This document shows, piece by piece, positions 51,879-60,643 of a DNA stretch of 64,000 nt. The translations under genes and the position numbers were made by a program. The number at the start of each line of letters is the position of its first letter. Position 1 is the first letter of the stretch. The notes beneath the pieces were generated by a model. The model was given only the letters and a program-made list of their open reading frames with translations, had not been told where the DNA came from and searched no databases. The stretch is from Flavobacterium sp. Root186 (GTDB lineage: Bacteria; Bacteroidota; Bacteroidia; Flavobacteriales; Flavobacteriaceae), in NCBI RefSeq assembly GCF_001428525.1, contig NZ_LMHW01000013.1, positions 591,132 to 655,131 on the forward strand, read 5' to 3'.

Positions 51879-52877
51879 ATGAGATCCTATTCAATTCAAG
51901 AAATTAATGAAGTAATTAATGGTGTAATTTACGGCACTACTTCACAGAGCGTTACCGCAACAGAGCAATTAGAAAAAGCTACTACTTCAGAAATTTCTTT
52001 TATAGGAAATAAAAAATATGAAAAGTACTGGTCAACCTCAAATGCCTCTATTGCTGTCGTAAACGAAGACATTTCTATTGAACCTGGAGAAAATCGCGCT
52101 TTTATTAAAGTAAAAAATGCTGATTTGGCCATGTCGCAGATTCTTGCCCTTTTTGCTCCGCCTACTCCAATTTTTCATAATAATATCCATAGAACAGCTA
52201 CAATAGACGAAACAGCAATTATTGGCGAAGGTGCCAAAATTGGTGCAGGCTGTTATATTGGACCAAAAGTTGAAATTGGTGCCAATGCAGTAATTTACCC
52301 AAATGTTACTATTCTGGACGAATGTACCATTGGAAAAAATACCATTATCTGGTCTGGAAGTGTTGTTCGTGAGCGTTGCCATATTGGAAGTGATTGTATT
52401 ATTCACCCGAATGCTACAATTGGTGCTGACGGTTTTGGATTTCGTCCTTGTTCTGAAAAAGGCTTAGTAAAGATTCCACAAATTGGAAATGTCATTATCG
52501 GAAACGGAGTTGAAATTGGAGCAAATTCTTGCGTTGACCGCGGAAAATTCAGTTCGACAATTCTTGGGGACGGCTGTAAAATTGATAATTTGGTTCAAAT
52601 TGGACATAACAGTAAATTAGGCAGATTCTGTATTATGGCTGGAAACAGTGGTTTAGCAGGTTCTGTAACTTTAGGAAACGGTGTTATTATTGGCGGAAGC
52701 GCTTCAATAAAAGACCATACTACTATTGGCGACGGAGCTGTAATTGGAGCCGGATCTGGTGTTACCGGAGATGTTCCTGCAGGAAAAACAATGCTGGGTT
52801 ATCCGGCGGTTGAAGCTCGTGATGCTTTAAAACAATGGGCCATGCTAAAACAAATGGTTTGCGCTCCTAAAAAATAA
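51879..52877 (+). CDS. lpxD: UDP-3-O-acyl-glucosamine N-acyltransferase (LpxD)
   Basis: LpxD adds the second acyl chain in lipid A biosynthesis. An N-terminal uridine-binding domain (about 1-100) is followed by a left-handed beta-helix of hexapeptide repeats (about 105-295, e.g. IGEGAKIGAGCYIGPKVEIGANAVIYP). The catalytic histidine lies in LVQIGHNSKLG, and the helix ends in GYPAVEARDALKQWAMLKQM. It is not near lpxA or lpxB, so a second copy elsewhere in the genome is likely. Confidence 0.92.
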   Translation: MRSYSIQEINEVINGVIYGTTSQSVTATEQLEKATTSEISFIGNKKYEKYWSTSNASIAVVNEDISIEPGENRAFIKVKNADLAMSQILALFAPPTPIFHNNIHRTATIDETAIIGEGAKIGAGCYIGPKVEIGANAVIYPNVTILDECTIGKNTIIWSGSVVRERCHIGSDCIIHPNATIGADGFGFRPCSEKGLVKIPQIGNVIIGNGVEIGANSCVDRGKFSSTILGDGCKIDNLVQIGHNSKLGRFCIMAGNSGLAGSVTLGNGVIIGGSASIKDHTTIGDGAVIGAGSGVTGDVPAGKTMLGYPAVEARDALKQWAMLKQMVCAPKK

Positions 52878-52900
52878 TTCAATTACAAAATGATATAGAA

Positions 52901-52927
52901 AAAACCAGAAGTTAATCTTCTGGTTTT
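52901..52927. terminator. bidirectional terminator after lpxD
   Basis: AAAACCAGAAG and CTTCTGGTTTT are perfect arms with T-run on the right. Confidence 0.85.
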
Positions 52928-52933
52928 TTGTTT

Positions 52934-53140
52934 TTATAAAGCTTCACATTCAAAGCCAATTACTTTCATTAAAAAAATTACCCTTTCGATAATATCATCT
53001 TTACATTCAAATCTTAGAATATTATCACAGTCCTCGAGATCAAAATTCCACTTTGAATTAGGAAATAACTGATTCAGCTTTGGTGCAACCTTCTTAACTT
53101 TCGAAATATTATCAACATTTGTTTTAAATACAAAAATCAT
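52934..53140 (-). CDS. small protein, unknown
   Basis: The 68-residue protein (MIFVFKTNVDNISKVKKVAPKLNQLFP) has a mixed alpha/beta look and no signal or membrane segment. The pattern resembles small metal-binding HMA-like folds, but it has no paired cysteines. It is the last of three tightly spaced genes under the TetR-type operator. Confidence 0.5.
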   Translation of the reverse strand: MIFVFKTNVDNISKVKKVAPKLNQLFPNSKWNFDLEDCDNILRFECKDDIIERVIFLMKVIGFECEAL

Positions 53141-53145
53141 AACTT

Positions 53146-53457
53146 TTACTGGTTTTGAATTTTACTTAAAATTTTAGAATCAATGTAAAAAGTGCCAAAC
53201 GGAATTACACAAGCCAAAAGCACTTTCCAGGTTGTAGTTGCAAATTTCCAGTTCTGCTCTACTCCAACGCTTAAAGTATTGAAAATAAAAAGTAAAAATA
53301 ATGCGCCATGAACTGTACCAACCGGTCTTGTTAAAAATGGCATTTCAAAAATATATTTCATGGGCATTGCTATAAAAAGCAAAATTAAAAGTGAAGTTCC
53401 TTCAAGGAATCCAATAATTCGTAATCTTCCGGTATTTATCTGAAGTAAGTTTTTCAT
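53146..53457 (-). CDS. DUF3817 membrane protein
   Basis: The 103-residue protein has three hydrophobic segments. RIIGFLEGTSLLILLFIAMPMKYIF and RPVGTVHGALFLLFIF match the DUF3817 family, known from YdzA-like integral membrane proteins of unknown function. It is three bases from the upstream gene and six from the downstream gene. Confidence 0.85.
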   Translation of the reverse strand: MKNLLQINTGRLRIIGFLEGTSLLILLFIAMPMKYIFEMPFLTRPVGTVHGALFLLFIFNTLSVGVEQNWKFATTTWKVLLACVIPFGTFYIDSKILSKIQNQ

Positions 53458-53459
53458 AA

Positions 53460-53918
53460 TTATCTAAAATAAGGTCGGTTTGCAAGAGGTGAAAATGGCC
53501 ACGGAATGGCAATAAAAATGATTAATAAGGCGACAGAAAACCATACAAGCATCGTTCTGAATTTTTGCTCATCAGAAAATTTTCTTTTGGCTAAAGCCGA
53601 ACCTATTGTGATGAAAACTATTGCGATTAACATTAAGGCAATGTGAATAATTCCGAAGAATGAAGCATCTAAATTTTGCACAGCTTCTTTAAAATTCTTC
53701 CAGAAATATTTTACAATCGGACTTTGCACATAAACTAATATTCCAAAAATAAGCTGAATATGGGCAATTGTAGCCGTCCAATGCCGGATGAGGTTATCTT
53801 TCTTGGTAAAAGGAAGTTTTTGAAAATAACCTTTGTAAGCGATATAAATAGAATATAACAAGCTTACCAATACGAACCATCTTATGAAAGAGTGGCATAC
53901 TAAAAGAGTTTGATACAT
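53460..53918 (-). CDS. four-helix membrane protein, first gene of the TetR-controlled operon
   Basis: I choose the ATG giving MYQTLLVCHSFIRW (152 residues); a TTG 24 bases upstream is possible. About four membrane segments are visible (FIRWFVLVSLLYSIYIA, HIQLIFGILVYVQSP, IIHIALMLIAIVFITIG and MLVWFSVALLIIFIAI), with histidines placed as in cytochrome b-like proteins. No firm family. A 26-base palindrome lies in its promoter region. Confidence 0.65.
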   Translation of the reverse strand: MYQTLLVCHSFIRWFVLVSLLYSIYIAYKGYFQKLPFTKKDNLIRHWTATIAHIQLIFGILVYVQSPIVKYFWKNFKEAVQNLDASFFGIIHIALMLIAIVFITIGSALAKRKFSDEQKFRTMLVWFSVALLIIFIAIPWPFSPLANRPYFR

Positions 53919-53950
53919 TGTTTTTTGATTAAGACAATGCAAATATATTT

Positions 53951-53976
53951 AAAAACATACTACTTAGTATGTTTTT
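53951..53976. promoter_or_regulatory. operator candidate, ACATACTA type
   Basis: AAAAACATACTA and TAGTATGTTTTT are perfect 12-base arms with CT between them. It lies 33 bases upstream of the operon start. Its core ATACTA..TAGTAT recurs in front of the tetR gene. Confidence 0.8.
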
Positions 53977-53987
53977 GAAAAATAATT

Positions 53988-54578
53988 TTATTTCAAACCA
54001 TTCAAATAACTTCTAAGTTCTTTTAAATAAACAAGATAAGAAGAATTATCATTTTGAAGTTTTCCGAAATTTCGTATTCCCCAATAACCGGATAAGATAA
54101 AAAAGGCAACTTGTTCACCCATTACATCTTTGCGAATTATACCAGATTTTTTTCCTTTTTCGATTGAATTTATGATTGTCTTTTTCCATAAATCTACTAA
54201 TTCAGCTAATGCTTCACTAAACCTGTTATTCCATGGCGTCATTTCTTGTGTAAGATTTCCAACCGGGCAGCCGTATTTTACCTGCAAAAAAGGATCTTCG
54301 AGTAATAAATATGAAATCATATTATAAAAATCTTCAATTGGATTTTGCGAAGATTCTGTTGGTTTTATAAAATGTTCCTGCATGGTTGGTTTCAAAATCT
54401 CCTCAATAATGGCGATTCCCATTTCATCTTTTGTTTTAAAATGATAATAAAAAGCGCCTTTTGTTACTTGAGTTGTGGCAATAATTTCATCAATACTTGT
54501 GGTTTGATATCCTTTGGTATAGATCAATTCAAATGCTTTATGAAGAATCGTAAGTCGGGTATTAGCAGCTTTAGACAT
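53988..54578 (-). CDS. TetR-family regulator
   Basis: The 196-residue protein has an N-terminal helix-turn-helix (about residues 8-52: TRLTILHKAFELIYTKGYQTTSIDEIIATTQVTKGAFYYHFKTKDEM) of the TetR type. The C-terminal half is a ligand-binding helical domain resembling the TetR_C_6 group. Its gene is directly upstream of the membrane operon in the same direction, and palindromic sites lie both before tetR and before the operon, suggesting autoregulation and control of the operon. The ligand is unknown. Confidence 0.92.
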   Translation of the reverse strand: MSKAANTRLTILHKAFELIYTKGYQTTSIDEIIATTQVTKGAFYYHFKTKDEMGIAIIEEILKPTMQEHFIKPTESSQNPIEDFYNMISYLLLEDPFLQVKYGCPVGNLTQEMTPWNNRFSEALAELVDLWKKTIINSIEKGKKSGIIRKDVMGEQVAFFILSGYWGIRNFGKLQNDNSSYLVYLKELRSYLNGLK

Positions 54579-54584
54579 AAAAAA

Positions 54585-54598
54585 ATACTAATTAGTAT
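54585..54598. promoter_or_regulatory. tetR operator candidate
   Basis: ATACTAATTAGTAT is a perfect 14-base palindrome directly upstream of the tetR start. It shares ATACTA and TAGTAT with the other operator. Confidence 0.75.
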
Positions 54599-54766
54599 GA
54601 AAAAGCAAATTAAAGGAAAATAATTGGTTTATGATTCTTTCCATCCATTTTGAAAAAACTCAGAAGAAAATATTTATAAACTTTTTCTTAATTCACAAAG
54701 CAATCGGTTTATTTCAATTGATTTTGTAAATTAGCCAACACTATTTTGTAAAATCAATATTATATC

Positions 54767-56395
54767 ATGGATTTAAACTTCAATAAAAACGAAGATCACA
54801 ATAAACTATTACTTTCAGAACTAAAACAAAAATTTGCCAAAGTAAAATTGGGCGGCGGCGAAAAACGAATTGAAAAACTACATGCCGAAGGAAAAATGAC
54901 GGCTCGTGAGCGCATTGCTTATTTATTAGATGAAAATTCAGAAAATATTGAAATTGGAGGTTTTGCCGGAGAAGGAATGTACGCTGAACATGGCGGATGC
55001 CCTTCTGGCGGAGTTGTTATTAAAATAGGATATATAAAAGGGAAACAATGTATTGTAGTGGCCAATGATGCCACTGTAAAAGCTGGTGCATGGTTCCCAA
55101 TTACAGGTAAAAAAAATCTGCGAGCACAGGAAATTGCAATGGAAAACAGACTCCCAATTATTTACTTAGTAGACAGTGCCGGAGTATATCTGCCAATGCA
55201 GGATGAAATTTTTCCTGACAAAGAACATTTCGGACGCATCTTTAGAAATAATGCTCAAATGAGCAGTATGGGAATAACGCAAATCGCTGCCGTTATGGGA
55301 AGCTGCGTTGCCGGAGGTGCTTATCTTCCAATTATGAGCGATGAAGCTTTAATCGTGGACAAAACAGGCAGTATTTTCCTTGCTGGAAGTTATTTGGTTA
55401 AAGCTGCAATTGGCGAAACTATTGATAATGAAACTTTAGGCGGAGCAACAACACACTGCGAAATATCAGGAGTTACCGATTATAAAGCTAAAGATGATAA
55501 AGATGCTTTAGATAAAATCAAAAGTATAGTCGATAAAATTGGTGATTTTGATAAAGCCGGTTACAGCAGAATCAAAGCTGAAAAACCTGCTCTAGACCAA
55601 AAAGATATTTATGGTATTTTACCAAAAGCCCGAAATGAGCAATATGACATGATGGAAATCATCAATCGTTTGGTTGATAATTCAGAATTTGAGACTTACA
55701 AAGACGGTTACGGTCAATCCTTAATTACCGGTTATGCCAGAATTGACGGTTGGGCAGTTGGTATTGTGGCCAATCAGCGTAAAGTGGTTAAAACCAAAAA
55801 AGGCGAAATGCAGTTTGGCGGTGTAATTTATTCTGACAGTGCCGATAAAGCAACCCGTTTTATTGCCAATTGTAACCAAAAGAAAATTCCGTTGGTATTC
55901 TTACAAGATGTTACCGGATTTATGGTTGGCTCAAAATCTGAGCATGGCGGTATTATTAAAGATGGTGCCAAAATGGTAAATGCCGTAAGTAATTCGGTTG
56001 TACCAAAATTTACTGTTATTGTAGGGAATTCGTATGGTGCAGGAAATTACGCTATGTGCGGAAAAGCCTATGACCCAAGATTAATATTTGCCTGGCCAAG
56101 TGCAGAACTTGCTGTTATGGGTGGAACGCAGGCCGCAAAAGTTTTAGCACAAATTGAAGCTTCTTCGCTTAAAGCGAAAGGAGAAATTATAGATGAAGCC
56201 AAGGAAGCTGAACTTTTTAATAAAATAAAAGCACGTTACGACGAGCAGACTTCACCATATTATGCAGCCTCTAGATTATGGACAGATGCAATTATTGATC
56301 CGCTTGATACCCGCAAATGGATTTCAATGGGAATCGAAGCTGCCAACCATGCTCCTATTCAAAAACCATTTAATCTGGGCGTAATTCAGGTTTAA
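54767..56395 (+). CDS. acyl-CoA carboxylase beta subunit
   Basis: The 542-residue protein is a carboxyltransferase of the propionyl/methylcrotonyl-CoA carboxylase type. The N-terminal domain has GGGEKRIEKLHAEGKMTARERIAYLLD, and the C-terminal domain contains FLQDVTGFMVGSKSEHGGIIKDGAKMVNAV and the acyl-CoA oxyanion motif GNSYGAGNYAMCG. No biotin carboxylase subunit is adjacent. The methylcrotonyl-type function fits leucine catabolism, but propionyl-CoA is also possible. Confidence 0.93.
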   Translation: MDLNFNKNEDHNKLLLSELKQKFAKVKLGGGEKRIEKLHAEGKMTARERIAYLLDENSENIEIGGFAGEGMYAEHGGCPSGGVVIKIGYIKGKQCIVVANDATVKAGAWFPITGKKNLRAQEIAMENRLPIIYLVDSAGVYLPMQDEIFPDKEHFGRIFRNNAQMSSMGITQIAAVMGSCVAGGAYLPIMSDEALIVDKTGSIFLAGSYLVKAAIGETIDNETLGGATTHCEISGVTDYKAKDDKDALDKIKSIVDKIGDFDKAGYSRIKAEKPALDQKDIYGILPKARNEQYDMMEIINRLVDNSEFETYKDGYGQSLITGYARIDGWAVGIVANQRKVVKTKKGEMQFGGVIYSDSADKATRFIANCNQKKIPLVFLQDVTGFMVGSKSEHGGIIKDGAKMVNAVSNSVVPKFTVIVGNSYGAGNYAMCGKAYDPRLIFAWPSAELAVMGGTQAAKVLAQIEASSLKAKGEIIDEAKEAELFNKIKARYDEQTSPYYAASRLWTDAIIDPLDTRKWISMGIEAANHAPIQKPFNLGVIQV

Positions 56396-56516
56396 TATTT
56401 CATAAATACAGATAACGCGTTAAATAAATAGTAAAAAACTTATTTCCAGATACTTAAATTAAATATATCATTAAAAATTAGTAACTTTATATATATAATT
56501 TTAATTACGTAGTATC

Positions 56517-56939
56517 ATGGAAAATGTCAAAAGCTTAAATAAGTGGGCAAATGCCCACACTTATTTACCAGTAGATTTAGTACGTATAATATTGGGTGTT
56601 TTTTTATTTATGAAAGGAGTTTCTTTTGTAACAAACGTTCAGTATTTACATGATTTAATATCTCCAATTGATCGGTTCGGAGGCGGAATGTTTCTTCTGC
56701 ATTATATTGCACCCGCTCACATGATTGGAGGTATAATGATTGTTTTTGGGCTACTTACCCGCTGGGCAATTGCAGCTCAATTACCAATACTATTTGGCGC
56801 TGTTCTCGTAAACTTTATGGGACACATGCGTTCTGAAAGCTTAGCTTTAGCTATAGTAGTTCTTTTACTTTGCATGTTCTTTTTATTCTACGGAGGAGGA
56901 AAACACTCAGCCGACTATTATTTTAAAATGCAGCAATAA
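56517..56939 (+). CDS. DoxX-family membrane protein
   Basis: The 140-residue protein has four membrane segments and the pattern DLVRIILGVFLFMKGVSF...HMIGGIMIVFGLLTRWAIAAQLPI, typical of the DoxX/SURF4-like family. These are integral membrane proteins of varied roles, including quinol-linked oxidation in archaea. It is alone and not close to an oxidoreductase gene. Confidence 0.85.
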   Translation: MENVKSLNKWANAHTYLPVDLVRIILGVFLFMKGVSFVTNVQYLHDLISPIDRFGGGMFLLHYIAPAHMIGGIMIVFGLLTRWAIAAQLPILFGAVLVNFMGHMRSESLALAIVVLLLCMFFLFYGGGKHSADYYFKMQQ

Positions 56940-56945
56940 AAATAT

Positions 56946-56975
56946 TTATCCTCAACTATTAAAGGTTGAGGATAA
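56946..56975 (+). terminator. hairpin after the DoxX gene
   Basis: TTATCCTCAAC and GTTGAGGATAA pair perfectly; no long T-run follows, so it is a weak terminator candidate. Confidence 0.5.
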
Positions 56976-57052
56976 AATATTAAAGCTATTTTTAAGAAGT
57001 AATTAGCACTTAAAATTTCATTTATTGTGTTTTATGAACTAAATTCGCCACC

Positions 57053-57400
57053 ATGAATTGGATTCGTAAAACCATACTTTTCGTATCACTTTTGATCATA
57101 GGTCTTTTTGCCGCTCAGGCAAACGAGTTTCCTGTGCAAAAAACGGAAAGTCAAAAAACGGATACCAATTTCTCAAAAGGAACTGCAGATTCTTCAGCAT
57201 TCATTCAGCCTCAGGGAAGTTATCACTTTGCGGCGAATATCAAAACAGATCATCCCGCATCAATTAAATGGTTTGATTCTTTACTAATTGTTGTTCCGCA
57301 GCATAAAGTAATTAAATCTGCATTTAACTTTACAAACCAATTTTCTACACAGAGCAAAAAAATCACATTAATGCTCTATGCCTTCCATTTTTTCTGGTAA
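57053..57400 (+). CDS. secreted small protein, unknown
   Basis: The 115-residue product begins with a signal peptide (MNWIRKTILFVSLLIIGLFAAQANEF). The mature part is serine/threonine/lysine-rich and ends with a hydrophobic stretch (TLMLYAFHFFW). No domain is recognised. It is probably an exported protein of unknown role; the short length leaves some doubt. Confidence 0.5.
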   Translation: MNWIRKTILFVSLLIIGLFAAQANEFPVQKTESQKTDTNFSKGTADSSAFIQPQGSYHFAANIKTDHPASIKWFDSLLIVVPQHKVIKSAFNFTNQFSTQSKKITLMLYAFHFFW

Positions 57401-57513
57401 TTAAAACTTTGAAATTCTAATCTGGAGAAGCAATTCTTCACAAGCAATTAAACTGTTTCTATCCCGAAACTGTTTACAATTTCATACTATTTACCAAATT
57501 TAAAAAAAGAAAA

Positions 57514-57984
57514 ATGGAAACAAGTGTAACCATAATTGGTATTGTGATTGCGGTCATAGTAGCCATCCCAATATATTTTTCAGCACGATCGAGCGCAGCA
57601 AACAAAACTAAAATTTTAAATATCAAAAAGAAATTCAACCCAAACAATCCTCAGGAATTTGATTTGACTGAATCTCAGAACAATAAAACTTTAACGATTG
57701 ATCAAAAAAACAGAAAATTTATTTTGATGAATTTCAATCCAAATCAACAAGAATCAACCTATGTCGATTTGAGAACTGTTTCATCTTGCAAATTAGTTTT
57801 AACTACAGAAGGGAACTCAGACACAATCGTAAAAATTGATTATGATTTTCAGGATAGAGAAACTTCTAAAAAAATTACAATTCCATTCTATGATTTTGAT
57901 GATGACCGCATTAAACAAATAAGTGCTTATCAAGATCATATGTTTGCCAAAAAATGGCTTAAAATCATTCAGGATTCTATTTAG
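57514..57984 (+). CDS. single-pass membrane protein, unknown
   Basis: The 156-residue protein begins with a hydrophobic helix (VTIIGIVIAVIVAIPIYF) and is otherwise soluble, with a beta-rich pattern (NKTLTIDQKNRKFILMNFN, TYVDLRTVSSCKLVL). No family is recognised. Confidence 0.5.
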   Translation: METSVTIIGIVIAVIVAIPIYFSARSSAANKTKILNIKKKFNPNNPQEFDLTESQNNKTLTIDQKNRKFILMNFNPNQQESTYVDLRTVSSCKLVLTTEGNSDTIVKIDYDFQDRETSKKITIPFYDFDDDRIKQISAYQDHMFAKKWLKIIQDSI

Positions 57985-58009
57985 TGTTAGTTATTTAATT
58001 CAGTAGGAA

Positions 58010-58038
58010 AGAGGCTCTTTATGAGTCTCTTTTTTTTT
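58010..58038 (+). terminator. terminator after the 57.5 kb gene
   Basis: AGAGGCTC and GAGTCTCT form the stem, with one G-T mismatch; eight T follow. Confidence 0.75.
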
Positions 58039-58083
58039 GTCTCATACATGATATTTGTCATTTTATGTCTGTGGTTCAAATAG

Positions 58084-58091
58084 TAATTTTG
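58084..58091 (+). promoter_or_regulatory. -7 promoter element of hemN
   Basis: TAATTTTG fits TAnnTTTG, 21 bases before the ATG. Confidence 0.5.
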
Positions 58092-58112
58092 ATGTAAACT
58101 AAATCCGTCTTT

Positions 58113-59477
58113 ATGAAAATTTCATTAACCCAGAAATACAATGTACCTGGCCCAAGATACACTAGTTATCCTACGGTTCCTTATTGGAATGAAACCGCTT
58201 TCACAGTTGAAGAATGGAAAACATCTTTTCAAAAAGCATTTTCAGAAAGCAATTCAAAAAACGGAATTAGTCTTTATATTCATCTTCCTTTTTGCGAAAG
58301 TATGTGTACTTTTTGCGGATGCAATAAACGAATTACAAAAAATCATTCTGTTGAAGAAAAATACATTCAGGCACTTTTAAAAGAATGGAGTTTGTACTGC
58401 AGATTACTACCAGAAAAACCTCTTATAAAAGAAATACATTTAGGCGGAGGAACACCTACTTTTTTTTCAACCAATAACTTAGAACATCTTATTAATGGCA
58501 TTTTTAGTTTTGCTAATAAAGCTGAAAATCATGAATTTAGTTTTGAAGGACATCCTAACAATACGACTTACGAACAACTTAAAAAGTTATATGATTTAGG
58601 CTTTCGCCGAGTGAGTTTTGGTGTTCAGGATTATTCAGAAAAAGTGCAGAAAGCGATCAATCGTATTCAGCCTTTTCATAATGTTGCGAAGGTTACTTTT
58701 TGGGCAAAAGAAATTGGCTATAAATCTATCGGACACGATATTATATTTGGACTGCCTTTTCAAACATTAGAAGATGTTGTTGATACGGTTGAGAAAACAA
58801 ATTCCTTAAAACCAGACCGACTGGCTTTTTACAGCTACGCTCACGTACCGTGGATCAAAGGAAATGGACAACGCGGATTCAATGATGAAAATCTTCCAAA
58901 AGATGCTGAAAAGAGACAGCTTTATGAAATAGGCAAACAGTTACTTTCTGTTAATGGTTATCATGAAATTGGTATGGACCACTTTGCTTTATCTTCAGAC
59001 AGCCTATTTCATGCTGCACACAATAAAAAAATGCATCGAAATTTTATGGGTTACAGTGCTTCAAAAACACAGCTTATGATTGGTTTAGGAGTTTCTTCGA
59101 TTAGTGACAGCTGGTATGGCTTTGCTCAAAACACTAAAAATCTGGAAGATTATTATCAAATTTTAGAATGGAATCAACTTCCGGTTGTAAAAGGTCATAT
59201 TTTAATTGAGGAAGATCTTATCATAAGAAAACACATTTTGAATTTAACCTGCGAACTTGAAACTTCCTGGAGTAAAGATTCTTTATATTTTAAAGAATTA
59301 CCTCAAGTTTTAATAGCTTTAAAAGAAATAGAAAACGATCAATTAATTGTAATTGAAGAAAATAGAATCAAAATTACTAAAGCTGGCAGACCATTTGTCC
59401 GTAATATTTGTATGGCTTTTGATTTACATTTAAAAAGAAAATCACCGGAAACTAACTTGTTTTCGATGACGGTTTAA
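58113..59477 (+). CDS. hemN: oxygen-independent coproporphyrinogen III oxidase
   Basis: HemN is a radical-SAM enzyme that makes protoporphyrinogen IX without oxygen. The iron-sulfur motif CESMCTFCGC has Cys61, Cys65 and Cys68. EIHLGGGTPTFFS and GFRRVSFGVQDYSEKVQKAINRIQP are family signatures. The length (454 residues) matches bacterial HemN rather than the shorter HemW. It sits beside the cbb3 oxidase cluster, both serving low-oxygen life. Confidence 0.95.
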   Translation: MKISLTQKYNVPGPRYTSYPTVPYWNETAFTVEEWKTSFQKAFSESNSKNGISLYIHLPFCESMCTFCGCNKRITKNHSVEEKYIQALLKEWSLYCRLLPEKPLIKEIHLGGGTPTFFSTNNLEHLINGIFSFANKAENHEFSFEGHPNNTTYEQLKKLYDLGFRRVSFGVQDYSEKVQKAINRIQPFHNVAKVTFWAKEIGYKSIGHDIIFGLPFQTLEDVVDTVEKTNSLKPDRLAFYSYAHVPWIKGNGQRGFNDENLPKDAEKRQLYEIGKQLLSVNGYHEIGMDHFALSSDSLFHAAHNKKMHRNFMGYSASKTQLMIGLGVSSISDSWYGFAQNTKNLEDYYQILEWNQLPVVKGHILIEEDLIIRKHILNLTCELETSWSKDSLYFKELPQVLIALKEIENDQLIVIEENRIKITKAGRPFVRNICMAFDLHLKRKSPETNLFSMTV

Positions 59478-60175
59478 TGACAATTCGGAGTTCCCTGAAC
59501 AAATAAACTCATATTTGAAGGAGATAAATAGGGAATTCCTAAACCTAAACCTCTTAGAATAAATAACACCCCAATTATAATCGCTACATAGGGAATTGCT
59601 TTTTGAATTTTATTTCGAAACGGTAATTTTAATAATGAATTGACGTAAACTACAACTGTCATTAGAGGAATCGTTCCTAATCCATACAATAACATATACA
59701 AAACTCCTAAGCTCGCACTCTGCATAGCGATTGCCCCAAATAAGGCAACATAAACCATTCCGCATGGCAGGAATCCGTTTAATAGACCAATTGTAAAAAG
59801 AGATTTGTAGCTTTTCTTTTTAAACTGACTTCCTAAACTTGATTTTATATTGGAAATAACTTTGTAAACAGGTTTTGAGAAATTGTATTTAACGAATACT
59901 TTTTCAGGTATTAAAACAATTAAAATCATGGTAATACCAATAAGTATAGACATTTTTTGCTGCATTCCTGCTAAGAAAAAACCTCTCCCCAACAATCCGA
60001 AGATTAAACCAATTGTCGAATAAGCAGTTAATCTTCCAAAATGATAGGTAATAATCTGCGTTACTTTTTTAGCTTCATTTTTATGATCAACAGGAAGCAT
60101 CATAGCAATTGGCCCGCACATGCCAACGCAATGCAGACTGCTGATAAGACCTAATATGAATGCTGAAAATAACAT
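59474..60175 (-). CDS. TauE/SafE-like (DsbD-type) membrane protein of the cbb3 cluster
   Basis: The 233-residue protein has about six membrane segments. The N-terminal FILGLISSLHCVGMCGPIAMML has the C-x-x-x-x-C pattern of the cbb3-associated copper or sulfite export protein family. FLPCGMVYVALFGAIAMQSA follows the usual second half. It closes the cco cluster and its stop codon overlaps the hemN stop codon in the opposite strand. It probably helps oxidase assembly, for example by copper handling. Confidence 0.85.
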   Translation of the reverse strand: MLFSAFILGLISSLHCVGMCGPIAMMLPVDHKNEAKKVTQIITYHFGRLTAYSTIGLIFGLLGRGFFLAGMQQKMSILIGITMILIVLIPEKVFVKYNFSKPVYKVISNIKSSLGSQFKKKSYKSLFTIGLLNGFLPCGMVYVALFGAIAMQSASLGVLYMLLYGLGTIPLMTVVVYVNSLLKLPFRNKIQKAIPYVAIIIGVLFILRGLGLGIPYLSPSNMSLFVQGTPNCH

Positions 60176-60180
60176 TTCTA

Positions 60181-60630
60181 TTAATTTACGTAGATTACTT
60201 CTTTTGTTAGGTATTTTTTACCCTCATACTGCCATTCCATATTTACATCCCAACGGCCTTTTATTAATTTTTTTTGCGGTATTAGTATTGAAGAATTGGT
60301 CAAAGCGATTTCAGTATTAAAATCAAATTTTTTGTTTGAAGGTCTGTACAATAAAATATTTCCTTTTATTTTATTACTTTCAAAAGTGGCAGGAAAAGTA
60401 ACTTTTACACCTTCTTCTTCAAACTTTACTATAGGTTTATGCTGCAAATCATGTGCATTTTGAATTCTGGCCATTTCCTCCTGAAAATGAGTGTCGTGTT
60501 TGTAATATTCTTCTACTACCAAATCATTATCATATTTACTATTTGATTGTACTTCAAAAACAAAGTATAAAATAAAGGTCATAAACAAAGCAAATGCAAT
60601 GACAATTCCGGTTCCCCAATTAATTTTCAT
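60181..60630 (-). CDS. FixH/CcoH-like protein
   Basis: The 149-residue protein has one N-terminal membrane segment (GIVIAFALFMTFILYFVF) and a periplasmic beta-rich domain with the FixH pattern (FPATFESNKIKGNILLYRPSNKKFDFN). It supports assembly of the cbb3 oxidase. It lies between ccoG and the TauE-like gene in one operon. Confidence 0.85.
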   Translation of the reverse strand: MKINWGTGIVIAFALFMTFILYFVFEVQSNSKYDNDLVVEEYYKHDTHFQEEMARIQNAHDLQHKPIVKFEEEGVKVTFPATFESNKIKGNILLYRPSNKKFDFNTEIALTNSSILIPQKKLIKGRWDVNMEWQYEGKKYLTKEVIYVN

Positions 60631-60643
60631 GATACTATATATT

